A DNA stretch of 64,000 nucleotides, taken from the NCBI GenBank assembly GCA_965277745.1, contig OZ255837.1, positions 124,001 through 188,000 on the forward strand. The letters are read 5' to 3'. The stretch's first letter is position 1. Each line of letters opens with the position of its first letter. Shown here piece after piece: positions 35,996 to 45,132 of this stretch. The DNA is from G965277745 sp965277745. GTDB taxonomy: Bacteria; Pseudomonadota; Gammaproteobacteria; Cardiobacteriales; Cardiobacteriaceae. The notes below the pieces were generated by a model. That model had not been told where the DNA came from and did no database searches. It saw only the letters and a program-made list of their open reading frames with translations. A program made the position numbers and the translations under genes.

Positions 35996-37009
35996 TCAGT
36001 TTTTTTCTTTATCCACCAGCGCGCCCGCCTGGATCCATGGCATCATCGCGCGCAGGCGTTGCCCGACCACTTCCAGTTGATGGTTCGCATCGAGACGGCG
36101 GCGGGCGGTCATCGATGGCGCGCCGGCGCGATATTCGCCGATAAAGGATTTGGCGTACTCGCCATTTTGAATATTTTCCAAACACTGTTCCATCGCGTAA
36201 CGGCTTTCTTCGTTGATCACCTGCGGGCCGGTGACGTATTCCCCGTATTCGGCATTGTTGGAGATCGAGTAGTTCATATTGGCGATACCGCCTTCGTAGA
36301 TCAGATCGACGATCAGCTTCAGTTCATGACAGCATTCGAAATAGGCCATCTCCGGCGCGTAGCCGGCTGTTACCAAGGTATCGAAGCCGTTTTTGATCAA
36401 CTCGACCAGACCGCCGCAAAGCACCGCCTGCTCCCCGAACAGATCGGTTTCGGTTTCTTCCCGGAACGTGGTCGCGATGATCCCCGCCTTGCCGCCACCG
36501 TTGGCAACCGCATAGGCGAGGGCGATATCGCGCGCTTTTCCGCTGTTATCGACTTCCACCGCGATCAGATGAGGGACACCGCCACCGCCGACATAGGTGG
36601 AACGCACGGTATGTCCCGGTGCCTTCGGCGCGATCATGATGACGTCGAGGTCTTTGCGCGGCACGACCTGGCCGTAGTGGATGTTGAAGCCGTGGGCGAA
36701 CGCCAGTGCGGCATTTTCTTTGATGTCGTCGGCGATCTGGCGGTAAACTTGGGCGATATTTTCATCCGGCAGGAGTAACATCACCACATCCGCCTCTCGC
36801 GCCGCTTCGTTGACGGGCTTCACCGTAAGGCCCGCTTTTTCCGCTTTCGCCCAGCTCGCTCCGTCGCGACGCAGGCCGACGACGACCCGCACACCGGAAT
36901 CGTTGAGATTGTTGGCGTGCGCGTGTCCCTGCGAGCCGTAGCCGATAATGGCGACGGTTTTGCCCTGTAAAACGCTCATATCGGCGTCTTTGTCGTAAAA
37001 AACATTCAT
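35996..37009 (-). CDS. ilvC: Ketol-acid reductoisomerase (class I)
   Basis: Second enzyme of valine and isoleucine synthesis; it isomerises and reduces acetolactate using NADPH and Mg2+. The 337-residue length marks the short class I form. Visible are the Rossmann motif IGYGSQGHAHANNL (about 22-35), the NADPH-preferring VGLRRDG loop, IMIAPKAPGHTVR, and the metal-binding DLFGEQAVLCGG and ECCHELKLIVDLIYEGG. It lies 118 bases downstream of ilvH in the same direction, as in a typical ilvIHC cluster. Confidence 0.98.
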   Translation of the reverse strand: MNVFYDKDADMSVLQGKTVAIIGYGSQGHAHANNLNDSGVRVVVGLRRDGASWAKAEKAGLTVKPVNEAAREADVVMLLLPDENIAQVYRQIADDIKENAALAFAHGFNIHYGQVVPRKDLDVIMIAPKAPGHTVRSTYVGGGGVPHLIAVEVDNSGKARDIALAYAVANGGGKAGIIATTFREETETDLFGEQAVLCGGLVELIKNGFDTLVTAGYAPEMAYFECCHELKLIVDLIYEGGIANMNYSISNNAEYGEYVTGPQVINEESRYAMEQCLENIQNGEYAKSFIGEYRAGAPSMTARRRLDANHQLEVVGQRLRAMMPWIQAGALVDKEKN

Positions 37010-37127
37010 TTTCTTCTCCTTGAGATAAAGTGCGAAGTCAAGCGATCGGTTCCGCCCGATCGCCGAAAAGCGTATTGCGATCGGCGCGGATACCCTTCCG
37101 CGCGCGCAGGAAAACCATCCATCGAGA

Positions 37128-37646
37128 TTACAGCGCCAAACTCTTGCCCGAACCGGTCAGGGCGACACCGGTCACGCCGGTACGCGCCATTTCACGGATC
37201 GAGGTGTGGTCGATCATCCGCAAAAAAGCGTCCAGTTTTCGCGGACTGCCGCTGATCTCGATGACGAGGGTGCCAGGATGCATATCGACCACCCGCGCGC
37301 GAAAGACTTCGGTAAGCTGGAGAACGTTCGCCCGCTGTTTGTCCTCGGCGATAATTTTTACCATCATCATTTCGCGATCGATCAGTTCATCGTCATCGAT
37401 TTCGACCAGTTTGATCACATCGATCAGCTTGTTGAGTTGCTTGTTGATCTGCTCAATCAACTGACGGTCGCAGAAGGTCGTCAACGTCAGACGCGAGACG
37501 CTCGCCTCCTGCGTCGGCGCCACATTGAGACTGTCGATATTGAAACCGCGCGCCGAGAACAGGCCGACCACGCGGGAAAGCGCGCCCGCTTCATTGATCA
37601 TGAGGATAGAGATGACATGGCGTTCCTGTGTCGATTCGCGCCTCAT
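37128..37646 (-). CDS. ilvH: Acetolactate synthase small (regulatory) subunit
   Basis: The regulatory partner of IlvI, responsible for full activity and valine feedback inhibition. The 172 residues contain an N-terminal ACT domain (HVISILMINEAGALSRVVGLFSARGFNIDSLNV, about 10-42), the LTLTTFCDRQLIEQINKQLNKLIDVIKV-like helix, and a second half ending with ISGSPRKLDAFL and a GVTGVALTGSGKSL tail. Its ATG overlaps the ilvI stop as ATGA, indicating translational coupling and stoichiometric production of both subunits. Confidence 0.96.
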   Translation of the reverse strand: MRRESTQERHVISILMINEAGALSRVVGLFSARGFNIDSLNVAPTQEASVSRLTLTTFCDRQLIEQINKQLNKLIDVIKLVEIDDDELIDREMMMVKIIAEDKQRANVLQLTEVFRARVVDMHPGTLVIEISGSPRKLDAFLRMIDHTSIREMARTGVTGVALTGSGKSLAL

Positions 37647-39394
37647 ACGAGCACCATCCCTTCGTTGAACACCGATTTCATTTCGTCACGCCCGGCAAGC
37701 AGCATATCCGCCTGCCCGCCCCCCGCCGGAATCATCGGAAAGACGTTTTCCGCCGGATCGACGAGCACATCGATAAAGACGGTTTCCTCTTTCCGCGCGA
37801 TCGCCTCTTCGAGGACAGGTTCCAGATCCTGCGCCTGTTCGACGCGCATGCCGCTGTGGCCATAGGCTTCCGCGAGCTTGACGAAGTCGGGCAAACTTTC
37901 CATGTAACTCATCGAATAACGCCGTTCATAGAAAAATTCCTGCCATTGACGAACCATGCCCAGATAGCCGTTATTCAAGCAGATAATTTTGGTCGGAATA
38001 TGGTATTGCCGCGCCGTGCTCAGTTCCTGGAGCATCATCTGGATCGATCCTTCACCGGTCACGCAAAAAACATCTTCCTCCGGCCGTCCCAGCTTCGCGC
38101 CGAGCGCCGCCGGATAACCGAAGCCCATGGTACCGAGACCGCCGGAATTGATCCAGCGGCGCGGCTCGTGAAAACCGAAATATTGCGCCACCCACATTTG
38201 GTGCTGACCGACATCGGAGGTGATGATCGCTTTACCGCCGGTCAGTTTATAAAGCGTTTCGATCACCCGTTGCGGCTTGATCACGCTGTCCGTGCGCGGA
38301 TAGGCAAGACAATGCTTGCCACGCCATTCCCCGATCTTCGCCCACCAGGCGTCAAGCGGTGCTAGATCGCCGTTTTCCTTGCCGAGATGTTCGAGCATCG
38401 CGCGCAGGATATGGCGCGCCGATCCGACGATCGGCACATCGACGACCACGTTTTTCGCGATCGAAGAAGGATCGATGTCGATATGGATGATCGTCGCTTG
38501 CGGGCAGAATTTCTTCAGGTCGCCCGTCACCCGGTCGTCGAAACGCGCGCCGACCGCAAACAGCACGTCACAGTGATGCATCGCCATGTTGGCCTCATAG
38601 GTTCCGTGCATACCGAGCATACCGAGAAATTGCGCGTCGTTGGCCGGATAAGCACCAAGCCCCATCAGGGTGTTGGTGATCGGCAAATTGAGTCGACGGG
38701 TGAGCCGGGTGAGTTCCTCCGAGGCATTGGCGATCACCACCCCGCCACCGGCGTAAACCATCGGCCGCCGCGCCTTTTTCAGCAGCTTCAGCGCTTTCTT
38801 GATCTGCCCGACATGTCCCGCCACGGTCGGTTTATAGGAAGCGAGGGTGATCGTGTCGGGATAGAAAAACGGCGCCTCGGCGGTGGAAATATCCTTCGGC
38901 ACGTCGATCAGTACCGGGCCGGGACGGCCGGTCGTTGCGATATAAAACGCTTTTTTGATCGTCTCGGCCAGGGTGTCGATTTCCTTGACGAGGAAAGAAT
39001 GCTTGACCACCGGACGGGTAATGCCCACGGAATCGACTTCCTGAAAGGCGTCGTTGCCGATCAGCGCCGTCGGCACCTGTCCGGAGAACACCACCATCGG
39101 AATCGAATCGGCGTAGGCGGTGGCGATCCCGGTCACCGCGTTGGTCAGCCCCGGACCGGAAGTGACCAAGGCGACCCCCGGCCTGCCCGTCGCCCGCGCG
39201 TAACCGTCCGCCATGTGGATCGCGCCTTCTTCGTGACGAACGAGAACGTGAACGATATCGTCCCGTTGATACAGGGCGTCATAAATCGGTAATATGGCAC
39301 CCCCCGGATACCCGAAAATGAATTCCGTCTCTTCCGCTTTCAGTGCCTCGATGATCATCTCGGCACCAGGTAAATTATGTTTTCTCTTTGCCAT
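37643..39394 (-). CDS. ilvI: Acetolactate synthase large (catalytic) subunit
   Basis: ThDP- and FAD-dependent enzyme that forms acetolactate or acetohydroxybutyrate, the first committed step of branched-chain amino-acid synthesis. The 583 residues include the activating Glu region FGYPGGAILPIYDAL (about 25-40), VTSGPGLTNAVTGIATAYADS, and the ThDP motif GEGSIQMMLQEL followed by NNGYLGMVRQWQEFFY (about 450-485). I looked for a leader or attenuator in 39395-39568 and found no obvious branched-chain codon-rich peptide. ilvH and ilvC follow. Confidence 0.97.
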   Translation of the reverse strand: MAKRKHNLPGAEMIIEALKAEETEFIFGYPGGAILPIYDALYQRDDIVHVLVRHEEGAIHMADGYARATGRPGVALVTSGPGLTNAVTGIATAYADSIPMVVFSGQVPTALIGNDAFQEVDSVGITRPVVKHSFLVKEIDTLAETIKKAFYIATTGRPGPVLIDVPKDISTAEAPFFYPDTITLASYKPTVAGHVGQIKKALKLLKKARRPMVYAGGGVVIANASEELTRLTRRLNLPITNTLMGLGAYPANDAQFLGMLGMHGTYEANMAMHHCDVLFAVGARFDDRVTGDLKKFCPQATIIHIDIDPSSIAKNVVVDVPIVGSARHILRAMLEHLGKENGDLAPLDAWWAKIGEWRGKHCLAYPRTDSVIKPQRVIETLYKLTGGKAIITSDVGQHQMWVAQYFGFHEPRRWINSGGLGTMGFGYPAALGAKLGRPEEDVFCVTGEGSIQMMLQELSTARQYHIPTKIICLNNGYLGMVRQWQEFFYERRYSMSYMESLPDFVKLAEAYGHSGMRVEQAQDLEPVLEEAIARKEETVFIDVLVDPAENVFPMIPAGGGQADMLLAGRDEMKSVFNEGMVLV

Positions 39395-39568
39395 GTGCCC
39401 TTTCGGTTTGCTTCCTTTTTGGGTATCTCACATTACTGCGCCCCATCGAGCAGGTCAAGAAGTTTTGCCGTAAATTGCGCAGCAGGGGAAGTGTTAGCGG
39501 CAAAGAAAAAGCACCGTCTTGCAGAGGCCGTGATTCTTCCCGAAAGAAGCGGAAAAAATCTCCCTCGG

Positions 39569-41239
39569 TCAGGGCATCCAGTCGCCCTCAAGCGGCACCG
39601 ATTTGTCGTTGACGCGCAGGCCCCCTTTGTCGATCATGAAGTCGATCACGTAATCGTCACCTTGTGTTTTCAGGTATGGCCCACCCATATTCGCCGCGAG
39701 AGCGGTCGCGCCGATAACGCCGAGGATGGCTTTGGGGATGACGATTTTTCCTTGTAACTGTGCATGTTCGGAAAGCAGTTGCTTTAACGCCTCGGGATCG
39801 TTCTCTTCGGAGACGGCATCGAACGCCTTTTGCCAGTCATCCGAGGAGAGATCGACGTCTTTTTTCAAGCCGATCGTGATATTGCCGCGGACGGTACCGG
39901 CTTCGGTCGCAATGGACAATGCGGCATTGCCGCGTGCTTTGTTTTTCACCAGTTCGACGACAGAGGCAGCGATCTTGCGCTTAACCGTGGGGGCGACATA
40001 TTTATCTTTCATCGCCATTACGGCGACACTGTCATGCATCGCCTGTATCGCTTCGCCGCTCAGGCGATCGAATGTGATGGTAAAAGAAAGATCATCGATC
40101 TTCGGCACCGGAACAGCGAACAACGCAGCGAAATCGATATCGGGCATGATATGGAATCGCGTGCGGAAACGATAAAGCCCGTCGTCCTGGTGCCACTCTT
40201 GGGAAAAAGCGAGGGTTTTGAATGCCACCGCCACCGGCAGCGCGGCACTGTCGATCTTAACGCCATTCGCGGCGAGGCGAACCGTGCCGAGAAAGTCGCG
40301 GAGGACGTCGTCCCAAGCCAGGTCCTTTCCGTCAGCGCTCAGGGCAGCGATATGGAGGCGGACATTTTCCCGCGGTTTCTGCTTGTTTTGGAGATGGACG
40401 TCGATCGCGCTGGTCTCGGCATCGGCACTGTCTTCGCTCATCTTCATGCTTCCCGTGAACGGGGCGATCTCGAGCGTGGTCACGGTTGTCGCGGCAGGCG
40501 CTTCTTCTTCGGCGGTGATATCGCGATCGCCGTCATCGCCGACCGCCACGTCGTCGTGAAAGGTCACGGTCAATCGCCCGGAGCGGAAAGTGGCGGCGTA
40601 GTCGTACAGTACATTTTGCAGGTCGTTTTGATTGTATTCGGCGTTGATCTTCAATCCCGAGTAGGCGAGTTCTTGCTTTCCTTTCTGCCCTTTCAGCGAA
40701 AACGGTTTGATCGCAAATGTGTCACGAACCTGATCGTTTTCGAGAAGATCGATGTCGGAAGACAAATATCCGAGGAAGTTTTGGAGGATGTTTTGCAGAT
40801 ATTTGGCCTCATCCGGTTCCAGTTTTTCGATGTCTGCCGCGTCGATGGTGAAGGTGGAGGCGATATGGGCGATCTGGTCGCGCTCAAGCATCGCCGGCGT
40901 ATGGGTGATTGTGCTGTCAAGCGTCACATTGAACGGTGCACCGAGTTCTTCACCGGTCAGCGGATTTCGCGGTGTCATACTGAGCACGGAATGTGCTTGG
41001 GCGGACTGCTCGTCCATCTGGCGATACTCCAACAATGAGAGGCTCACATGCAGGTAGTCACTGAATCTCATTTGCCGATAGAGGGAATCGGTCGCGATGA
41101 GCAAAGACTTGAAACGGCTTTCCGCCAACGCCGCCTGTTCCTCGGCGCCGAGTTCGATTTTGGCCTCGGCGTGTGGAATGACGAGCGGGGCGGCATAACT
41201 ACAGCAGGCGAGAACGGCGATAAAAAGGAGCTTCTTCAT
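39569..41239 (-). CDS. YdgA-like (DUF945) periplasmic protein
   Basis: A 556-residue protein from ATG 41239, starting with a Sec signal peptide (MKKLLFIAVLACCSYAAPLVIPHAEA). The rest is a long alternation of beta-like segments with motifs such as YSGLKINAEYNQ, IDVHLQNKQKP, GLYRFRTRFHI and GNITIGLKKDVDLSS, resembling the DUF945/YdgA family of uncharacterised proteobacterial proteins. The C-terminus repeatedly mentions short hydrophobic strands and ends VPLEGDWMP. Function is unknown. It is flanked by ilvI and rluA on the same strand, and an upstream TTG start is less likely because it would precede the signal peptide. Confidence 0.7.
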   Translation of the reverse strand: MKKLLFIAVLACCSYAAPLVIPHAEAKIELGAEEQAALAESRFKSLLIATDSLYRQMRFSDYLHVSLSLLEYRQMDEQSAQAHSVLSMTPRNPLTGEELGAPFNVTLDSTITHTPAMLERDQIAHIASTFTIDAADIEKLEPDEAKYLQNILQNFLGYLSSDIDLLENDQVRDTFAIKPFSLKGQKGKQELAYSGLKINAEYNQNDLQNVLYDYAATFRSGRLTVTFHDDVAVGDDGDRDITAEEEAPAATTVTTLEIAPFTGSMKMSEDSADAETSAIDVHLQNKQKPRENVRLHIAALSADGKDLAWDDVLRDFLGTVRLAANGVKIDSAALPVAVAFKTLAFSQEWHQDDGLYRFRTRFHIMPDIDFAALFAVPVPKIDDLSFTITFDRLSGEAIQAMHDSVAVMAMKDKYVAPTVKRKIAASVVELVKNKARGNAALSIATEAGTVRGNITIGLKKDVDLSSDDWQKAFDAVSEENDPEALKQLLSEHAQLQGKIVIPKAILGVIGATALAANMGGPYLKTQGDDYVIDFMIDKGGLRVNDKSVPLEGDWMP

Positions 41240-41310
41240 AAACGTTTTGCAAGGCAAAGAAAAACACGTGCTTATTGTACAGACTTTGCCGCGCGTTCAT
41301 GAAAAATCGT

Positions 41311-41925
41311 TCAAAATGGCACAGCGGAGGCAAGACGCAGAAGCCGCCCTCGCGGGGTGCGGATATCAAGAGAAACGGCGTGCAGCAACAAACGCGGCAA
41401 GCAACGGTCTTGCGGGTAGGCGTAAAGCTTGTCGCCGACGATCGGATGACCGATGGCGGCGAGATGTACGCGCAGTTGATGGCTGCGCCCGGTTTTCGGA
41501 AACAGTGCCACGCGGCTGCTGTTTTCCTCACGTTTGCGCACCCGGTAGACGGTCAGCGCCGCTTTCCCGGATGCCTGCGAAACAATTTGACGCGGTCGGT
41601 TGGGCCAGTCGCCGCGCAATGGTAGCGCGATCTCGCCACGATCGTTTTCGATCCGCCCGTGACAGACGGCAAGATAACTTTTCCGCACTTCCCGCCGTGC
41701 GAAACAGCCCTTGTAATGACGTTCGGCGGATTTGTCTTTGGCGAGCAGCAAAAGCCCGGATGTCGCCATGTCGAGGCGGTGGATCGCGGTAATGCCCGCA
41801 AAGGCCGTGCGCAGCCGCGTTTGCACGCTGTCTTGCTTTTCCGCGCCACGTCCGGGCACGGACAGAAGACCGGCGGGTTTTTCGATGGCGATCAGATCGG
41901 TGTCTTCGTAGACAATGTCGATCAA
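41311..41925 (-). CDS. rluA: RluA-type rRNA/tRNA pseudouridine synthase
   Basis: Isomerises uridine in 23S rRNA and certain tRNAs (U746 and U32 for E. coli RluA). The 204-residue protein has GLLSVPGR, the catalytic Asp52 in HRLDMATSGLLLLA, DWPNRPRQ and the RluA-type TGRSHQLRVHLAAIGHPIVGD block. Lack of an S4 domain and the length agree with RluA rather than RluC or RluD. The start is TTG at 41925, whose sequence overlaps the gpsA stop as TTGA, so translation is probably coupled to gpsA. Confidence 0.92.
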   Translation of the reverse strand: MIDIVYEDTDLIAIEKPAGLLSVPGRGAEKQDSVQTRLRTAFAGITAIHRLDMATSGLLLLAKDKSAERHYKGCFARREVRKSYLAVCHGRIENDRGEIALPLRGDWPNRPRQIVSQASGKAALTVYRVRKREENSSRVALFPKTGRSHQLRVHLAAIGHPIVGDKLYAYPQDRCLPRLLLHAVSLDIRTPRGRLLRLASAVPF

Positions 41926-42917
41926 GGCCGTTCGACTTTGAGGCTGCGCTGGGTAAGTCTCGCGAAGGCGGTACGAAGAGAAAGCTCACCGCTTAGCACT
42001 TTGTGCACGTGTTCGCTGATCGGCATCCTGACGCGATGGCGTTCGGCGAGCGTCCAGGCACTGTGTGCGGCGTCCTCGCCTTCGACGGTCTGGCAGCTCT
42101 GCGCTCTCGCCTCGGCGACGCTCGCGCCACGCCCGAGGGCGATGCCGAAACGGCGATTACGCGATTGGTCGTCGGTGGCGGTCAGCACCAGATCGCCGAG
42201 ACCGGCAAGACCGGCAAGGGTTTTCGCCTCTCCCCCAAGGGCGACGGCAAGGCGGGTGATTTCGTGCAAACCGCGGGTAACCAGAGCGGCGCGCGTGTTG
42301 GCGCCGCAACCGAGGCCGTCGGCAATGCCGGCAGCGATGGCGATGACGTTCTTGACCGCCGCGCCGATCTGTGCGCCGATCGGATCCTCGCTGGTATAGC
42401 AGAGAAAATTCGAACCGTGAAACGGGGTGGCGAAAAACGTCGGATCGTGCGGCGAGGCAGCGGCGATCGTCACCGCCGTCGGTTGCCCGGCGGCAACTTC
42501 GCGGGCGAAACTCGGCCCGGCGAGGACGGCGTGCGGATGCGCTTTGCCGAAATGCGCCTCGAACACCTGCGAAAGCAGTCGCGCGCTGCCGTGTTCAAAA
42601 CCTTTGACCGCCCACATCAGCGCTGTATCGCCAAGCAGCGGCGCAAGGCGGTGGAGCAGTGCGCCAAAATGGCGGCTCGGCACGGAAACAAGAACGAAAA
42701 TCGCCCCTTCGATCGTCTCGGCGAGTGAAGCACTTGTAATCAGATTGTCGGGAAAACGAACGCCGGGCAGATAACGAACGTTTTCACCTGCGGCACAAAG
42801 CGAATCAATATGTTGACGGCGATGCCCCCATAGCGTGACCCGTTGTCCGTTACGGGCGAGTTGCAAGGCAAGCGCGGTGCCCCAACTGCCGGCGCCGAGA
42901 ATCGCGACCTTGGGCAT
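41922..42917 (-). CDS. gpsA: Glycerol-3-phosphate dehydrogenase (NAD(P)+)
   Basis: Makes sn-glycerol 3-phosphate from dihydroxyacetone phosphate for phospholipid synthesis. The 331 residues start with the dinucleotide-binding GAGSWGTALALQLA (8-21). They also show VSVPSRHFG, KGFEHGSARLLSQV, VLAGPSFAREVAAGQPTAV and the substrate-binding KNVIAIAAGIADGLGCGANTRAALVTRGL (about 185-213). secB stops three bases before the start, giving a secB-gpsA-rluA unit, and secB-gpsA adjacency is widespread in proteobacteria. Confidence 0.97.
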   Translation of the reverse strand: MPKVAILGAGSWGTALALQLARNGQRVTLWGHRRQHIDSLCAAGENVRYLPGVRFPDNLITSASLAETIEGAIFVLVSVPSRHFGALLHRLAPLLGDTALMWAVKGFEHGSARLLSQVFEAHFGKAHPHAVLAGPSFAREVAAGQPTAVTIAAASPHDPTFFATPFHGSNFLCYTSEDPIGAQIGAAVKNVIAIAAGIADGLGCGANTRAALVTRGLHEITRLAVALGGEAKTLAGLAGLGDLVLTATDDQSRNRRFGIALGRGASVAEARAQSCQTVEGEDAAHSAWTLAERHRVRMPISEHVHKVLSGELSLRTAFARLTQRSLKVERP

Positions 42918-42920
42918 GGT

Positions 42921-43385
42921 TCAGGCTTCACCGCCCGTCGCGGTAGTCTGCTCCTTGGCGAGTTGGGCCTGATACAGCGCGTCGAAATTGACCGGCTGGA
43001 GATACAACGACGGAAACCCACTGCGGCTGATCGCGCTACTGACGACTTCACGGGCATAGGGATAGAGGGTCGTCGGGCAGTAAACGTTCAGCGCATGGCT
43101 CAATTGCGCCTGTTCGAGACCGACGATTTCAAAAATCCCGCTTTGCGCCGCCTCCACCAGATAAATCACCTTGTCGCTTTTTTCATCTTTCGCGGTAATT
43201 GTCAAACGCAGACGCACGGCGTAGTAGTTGTCTTCTTCGAGCTCCTTGATTTCGTGGTTGACGCCCAGGCTGATTTCCGGCTCCATTTCCTGCTGGAAAA
43301 TTTCCGGGGCATGCGGCACTTCGATGGACAGGTCACCAACATAGAGTTTACGGATTTCAAGCAGGATAGAGGGTTGTTCACTCAT
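42921..43385 (-). CDS. secB: Protein-export chaperone SecB
   Basis: A tetrameric cytoplasmic chaperone that keeps preproteins unfolded and delivers them to SecA. The 154-residue protein shows the family pattern IRKLYVGDLSIEVPHAPEIF (about 11-30), a beta-sheet core with YAVRLRLTITAK, an acidic stretch, and LYPYAREVVSSAISRSGFPSLYLQPVNFDALY (about 107-138). Its presence supports a proteobacterial host with active Sec-dependent outer-membrane export. Confidence 0.96.
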   Translation of the reverse strand: MSEQPSILLEIRKLYVGDLSIEVPHAPEIFQQEMEPEISLGVNHEIKELEEDNYYAVRLRLTITAKDEKSDKVIYLVEAAQSGIFEIVGLEQAQLSHALNVYCPTTLYPYAREVVSSAISRSGFPSLYLQPVNFDALYQAQLAKEQTTATGGEA

Positions 43386-43439
43386 GGAAGCTCCGTGATA
43401 TGGTTACGTTGACAATGATCGGATTGTATCAGGTTTTCT

Positions 43440-44249
43440 CTACAGAAAGCGGGCGAACAAAAAAGCGCCGAGCAACAGGCGATAAAGCACATGCGGCCAC
43501 ATGCCAACGCTATTGAGAAAACGCAAAAATAGGGCGATACATATAAAGGCGGAAATCGCCGACGTGGCATAAGAAAGCACGATCACCGCGAGACTGAATT
43601 CGGCGGACGGCGCCGCAAGCAGTTTGGCGAGACCGTAGAATCCGGCGGCGGCGCTGATCGGAATCGAAAGCAAGAAAGAAAAACGCGCGGCGGCCCGACG
43701 GGTGAATCCCATGGCCAGCCCGGCCGTCATCGTGATCCCCGATCGCGAGGTGCCGGGAAAAAGAGCGATTGCCTGGGCAAGGCCGTATAGCAGCGCTTGC
43801 GCCATCGTGGTGCTTGTCACCGTCTTCCGCTTGCGGCCGAGGCAATCGGCGGCGCCGAGAAAAATGGCAAAGACGACGGTCGCGGTCGCGATCAGGAGCG
43901 GGTCGTGGGTCAGCGCGTCCACCGAATTCCTGACCAAAAAGCCGATGAGCAATGCCGGCAAGGTGGCGACGAGCAACTGATTGCCGAGTCTGGCATAGCC
44001 TTGCGGGTCACGGGCGGGTGTTTTGCCGAACTGGCCGAACCAGTAGTAGAAGATTGCACGAAGATCCTTGTGGTAATAGACGATCACGGCGCTCAGGGTG
44101 CCAAGACCCGTGAACGCGTCGAAGGCCACGCCGGCGTCCGGCCAGTGAAGAATTTCGCGGGTAATGACGAGGTGAGCAGAACTGGAGATTGGGAGAAACT
44201 CGCTGATGCCCTGTACGAGCGAGAGGATGAAAGCCTGCCAAATATCCAT
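43440..44249 (-). CDS. uppP: Undecaprenyl-diphosphatase UppP (BacA type)
   Basis: An integral membrane enzyme that dephosphorylates undecaprenyl diphosphate to recycle the peptidoglycan lipid carrier. The 269 residues hold about eight helices. Signature motifs are LVQGISEFLPISSSAHLVI (about 11-29) and the phosphatase-type FPGTSRSGITMTAGLAMG (about 170-187) with the essential Arg and Ser. It is divergent from gmhA with 62 bases between the starts, a probable shared promoter region. Confidence 0.96.
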   Translation of the reverse strand: MDIWQAFILSLVQGISEFLPISSSAHLVITREILHWPDAGVAFDAFTGLGTLSAVIVYYHKDLRAIFYYWFGQFGKTPARDPQGYARLGNQLLVATLPALLIGFLVRNSVDALTHDPLLIATATVVFAIFLGAADCLGRKRKTVTSTTMAQALLYGLAQAIALFPGTSRSGITMTAGLAMGFTRRAAARFSFLLSIPISAAAGFYGLAKLLAAPSAEFSLAVIVLSYATSAISAFICIALFLRFLNSVGMWPHVLYRLLLGAFLFARFL

Positions 44250-44311
44250 GGGTGTCCTTGTGAGACGGGGAAAAAGGCGCTATTGTACCCTTTACACCGA
44301 GGAGAAGCGCG

Positions 44312-44875
44312 ATGGATTGGCAGCAAAACATTACCCGACATCAAGAAGTTTTCGAACAGCTGAAAGCGCAGGAATCGCTCGTTTCCCGCATCGGTGAGTG
44401 TCTGGTGGAGACGCTCGCCCACGGCGGAACGGTTTTCGTCGCCGGTAACGGCGGTTCGGCGGCAGACGCCCAGCATTTCGCCGCCGAACTGACCGGTCGT
44501 TTCGTGCGCGAGCGTCGTTCCTTGGCGGGTATTGCCTTGACTACCGACACCTCGGCGCTGACGGCGATTGCCAACGACTACGGCTACGAGCAGGTCTTCG
44601 CGCGTCAACTGAGCGGACTGGCACACCGCGGAGATGCTTTTATCGGTATTTCCACTTCCGGTAATTCCGCCAATATCGTCCGGGCGTTCGAGATGGCGAA
44701 AGAAAAACAAGTGACGACAATCGCTTTGACCGGAGGTGACGGCGGCGCGCTGCGCCGTGCCTGCACCTATTGCATGGTAGTACCGAGCGCCGTGACGGCG
44801 CATATCCAAGAAGCCCATATTTTCATCCTGCATCACCTCTGCGGATGGATCGATGACGAGATGGCCGCGACATAA
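44312..44875 (+). CDS. gmhA: Sedoheptulose-7-phosphate isomerase
   Basis: First step of ADP-heptose synthesis for the LPS inner core, converting sedoheptulose 7-phosphate to heptose 7-phosphate. The 187-residue SIS-domain protein has VAGNGGSAADAQHFAAELTGRF (about 43-64), SALTAIANDYGYE, the phosphate-binding GISTSGNSANIVRAFEMA (about 115) and a C-terminal HIQEAHIFILHHLC helix with the active-site residues. DiaA is a non-enzymatic relative, but conservation of the H/E segment favours GmhA. Confidence 0.9.
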   Translation: MDWQQNITRHQEVFEQLKAQESLVSRIGECLVETLAHGGTVFVAGNGGSAADAQHFAAELTGRFVRERRSLAGIALTTDTSALTAIANDYGYEQVFARQLSGLAHRGDAFIGISTSGNSANIVRAFEMAKEKQVTTIALTGGDGGALRRACTYCMVVPSAVTAHIQEAHIFILHHLCGWIDDEMAAT

Positions 44876-45132
44876 GCGCGAGCGACGCTTACCGCAAAGC
44901 GCCCGCTTTCTTCGATGCTGGAAAAATGCAGGGAAAACCGCGCTGCAAGAAGCACAGCAAAATGAAACCGCTGCTACCGCGACGAACGGCTGGTCGAAAA
45001 GTTACCATTTTCCGCCCCTTCCCGCCTCAACCCTCGCGGCAAGGCGGTTTCCACGCACCATCGTAAAGTTCCTATCAGCGTGCCCTGGCGGCAGAAAACT
45101 GAAAAAAGCACGCTTTCCGCGGCAACCGGGTC

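Noticed and set aside
39395..39568. Branched-chain leader peptide or attenuator upstream of ilvI
   Set aside because: No short peptide rich in Leu, Val or Ile codons and no convincing alternative hairpins followed by a T tract were seen.
36000..40900. Several long plus-strand frames opposite ilvC, ilvH, ilvI and the DUF945-like gene
   Set aside because: All are antisense shadows with Arg/His-rich or His/Asp-rich composition, while the minus strand encodes recognisable enzymes.
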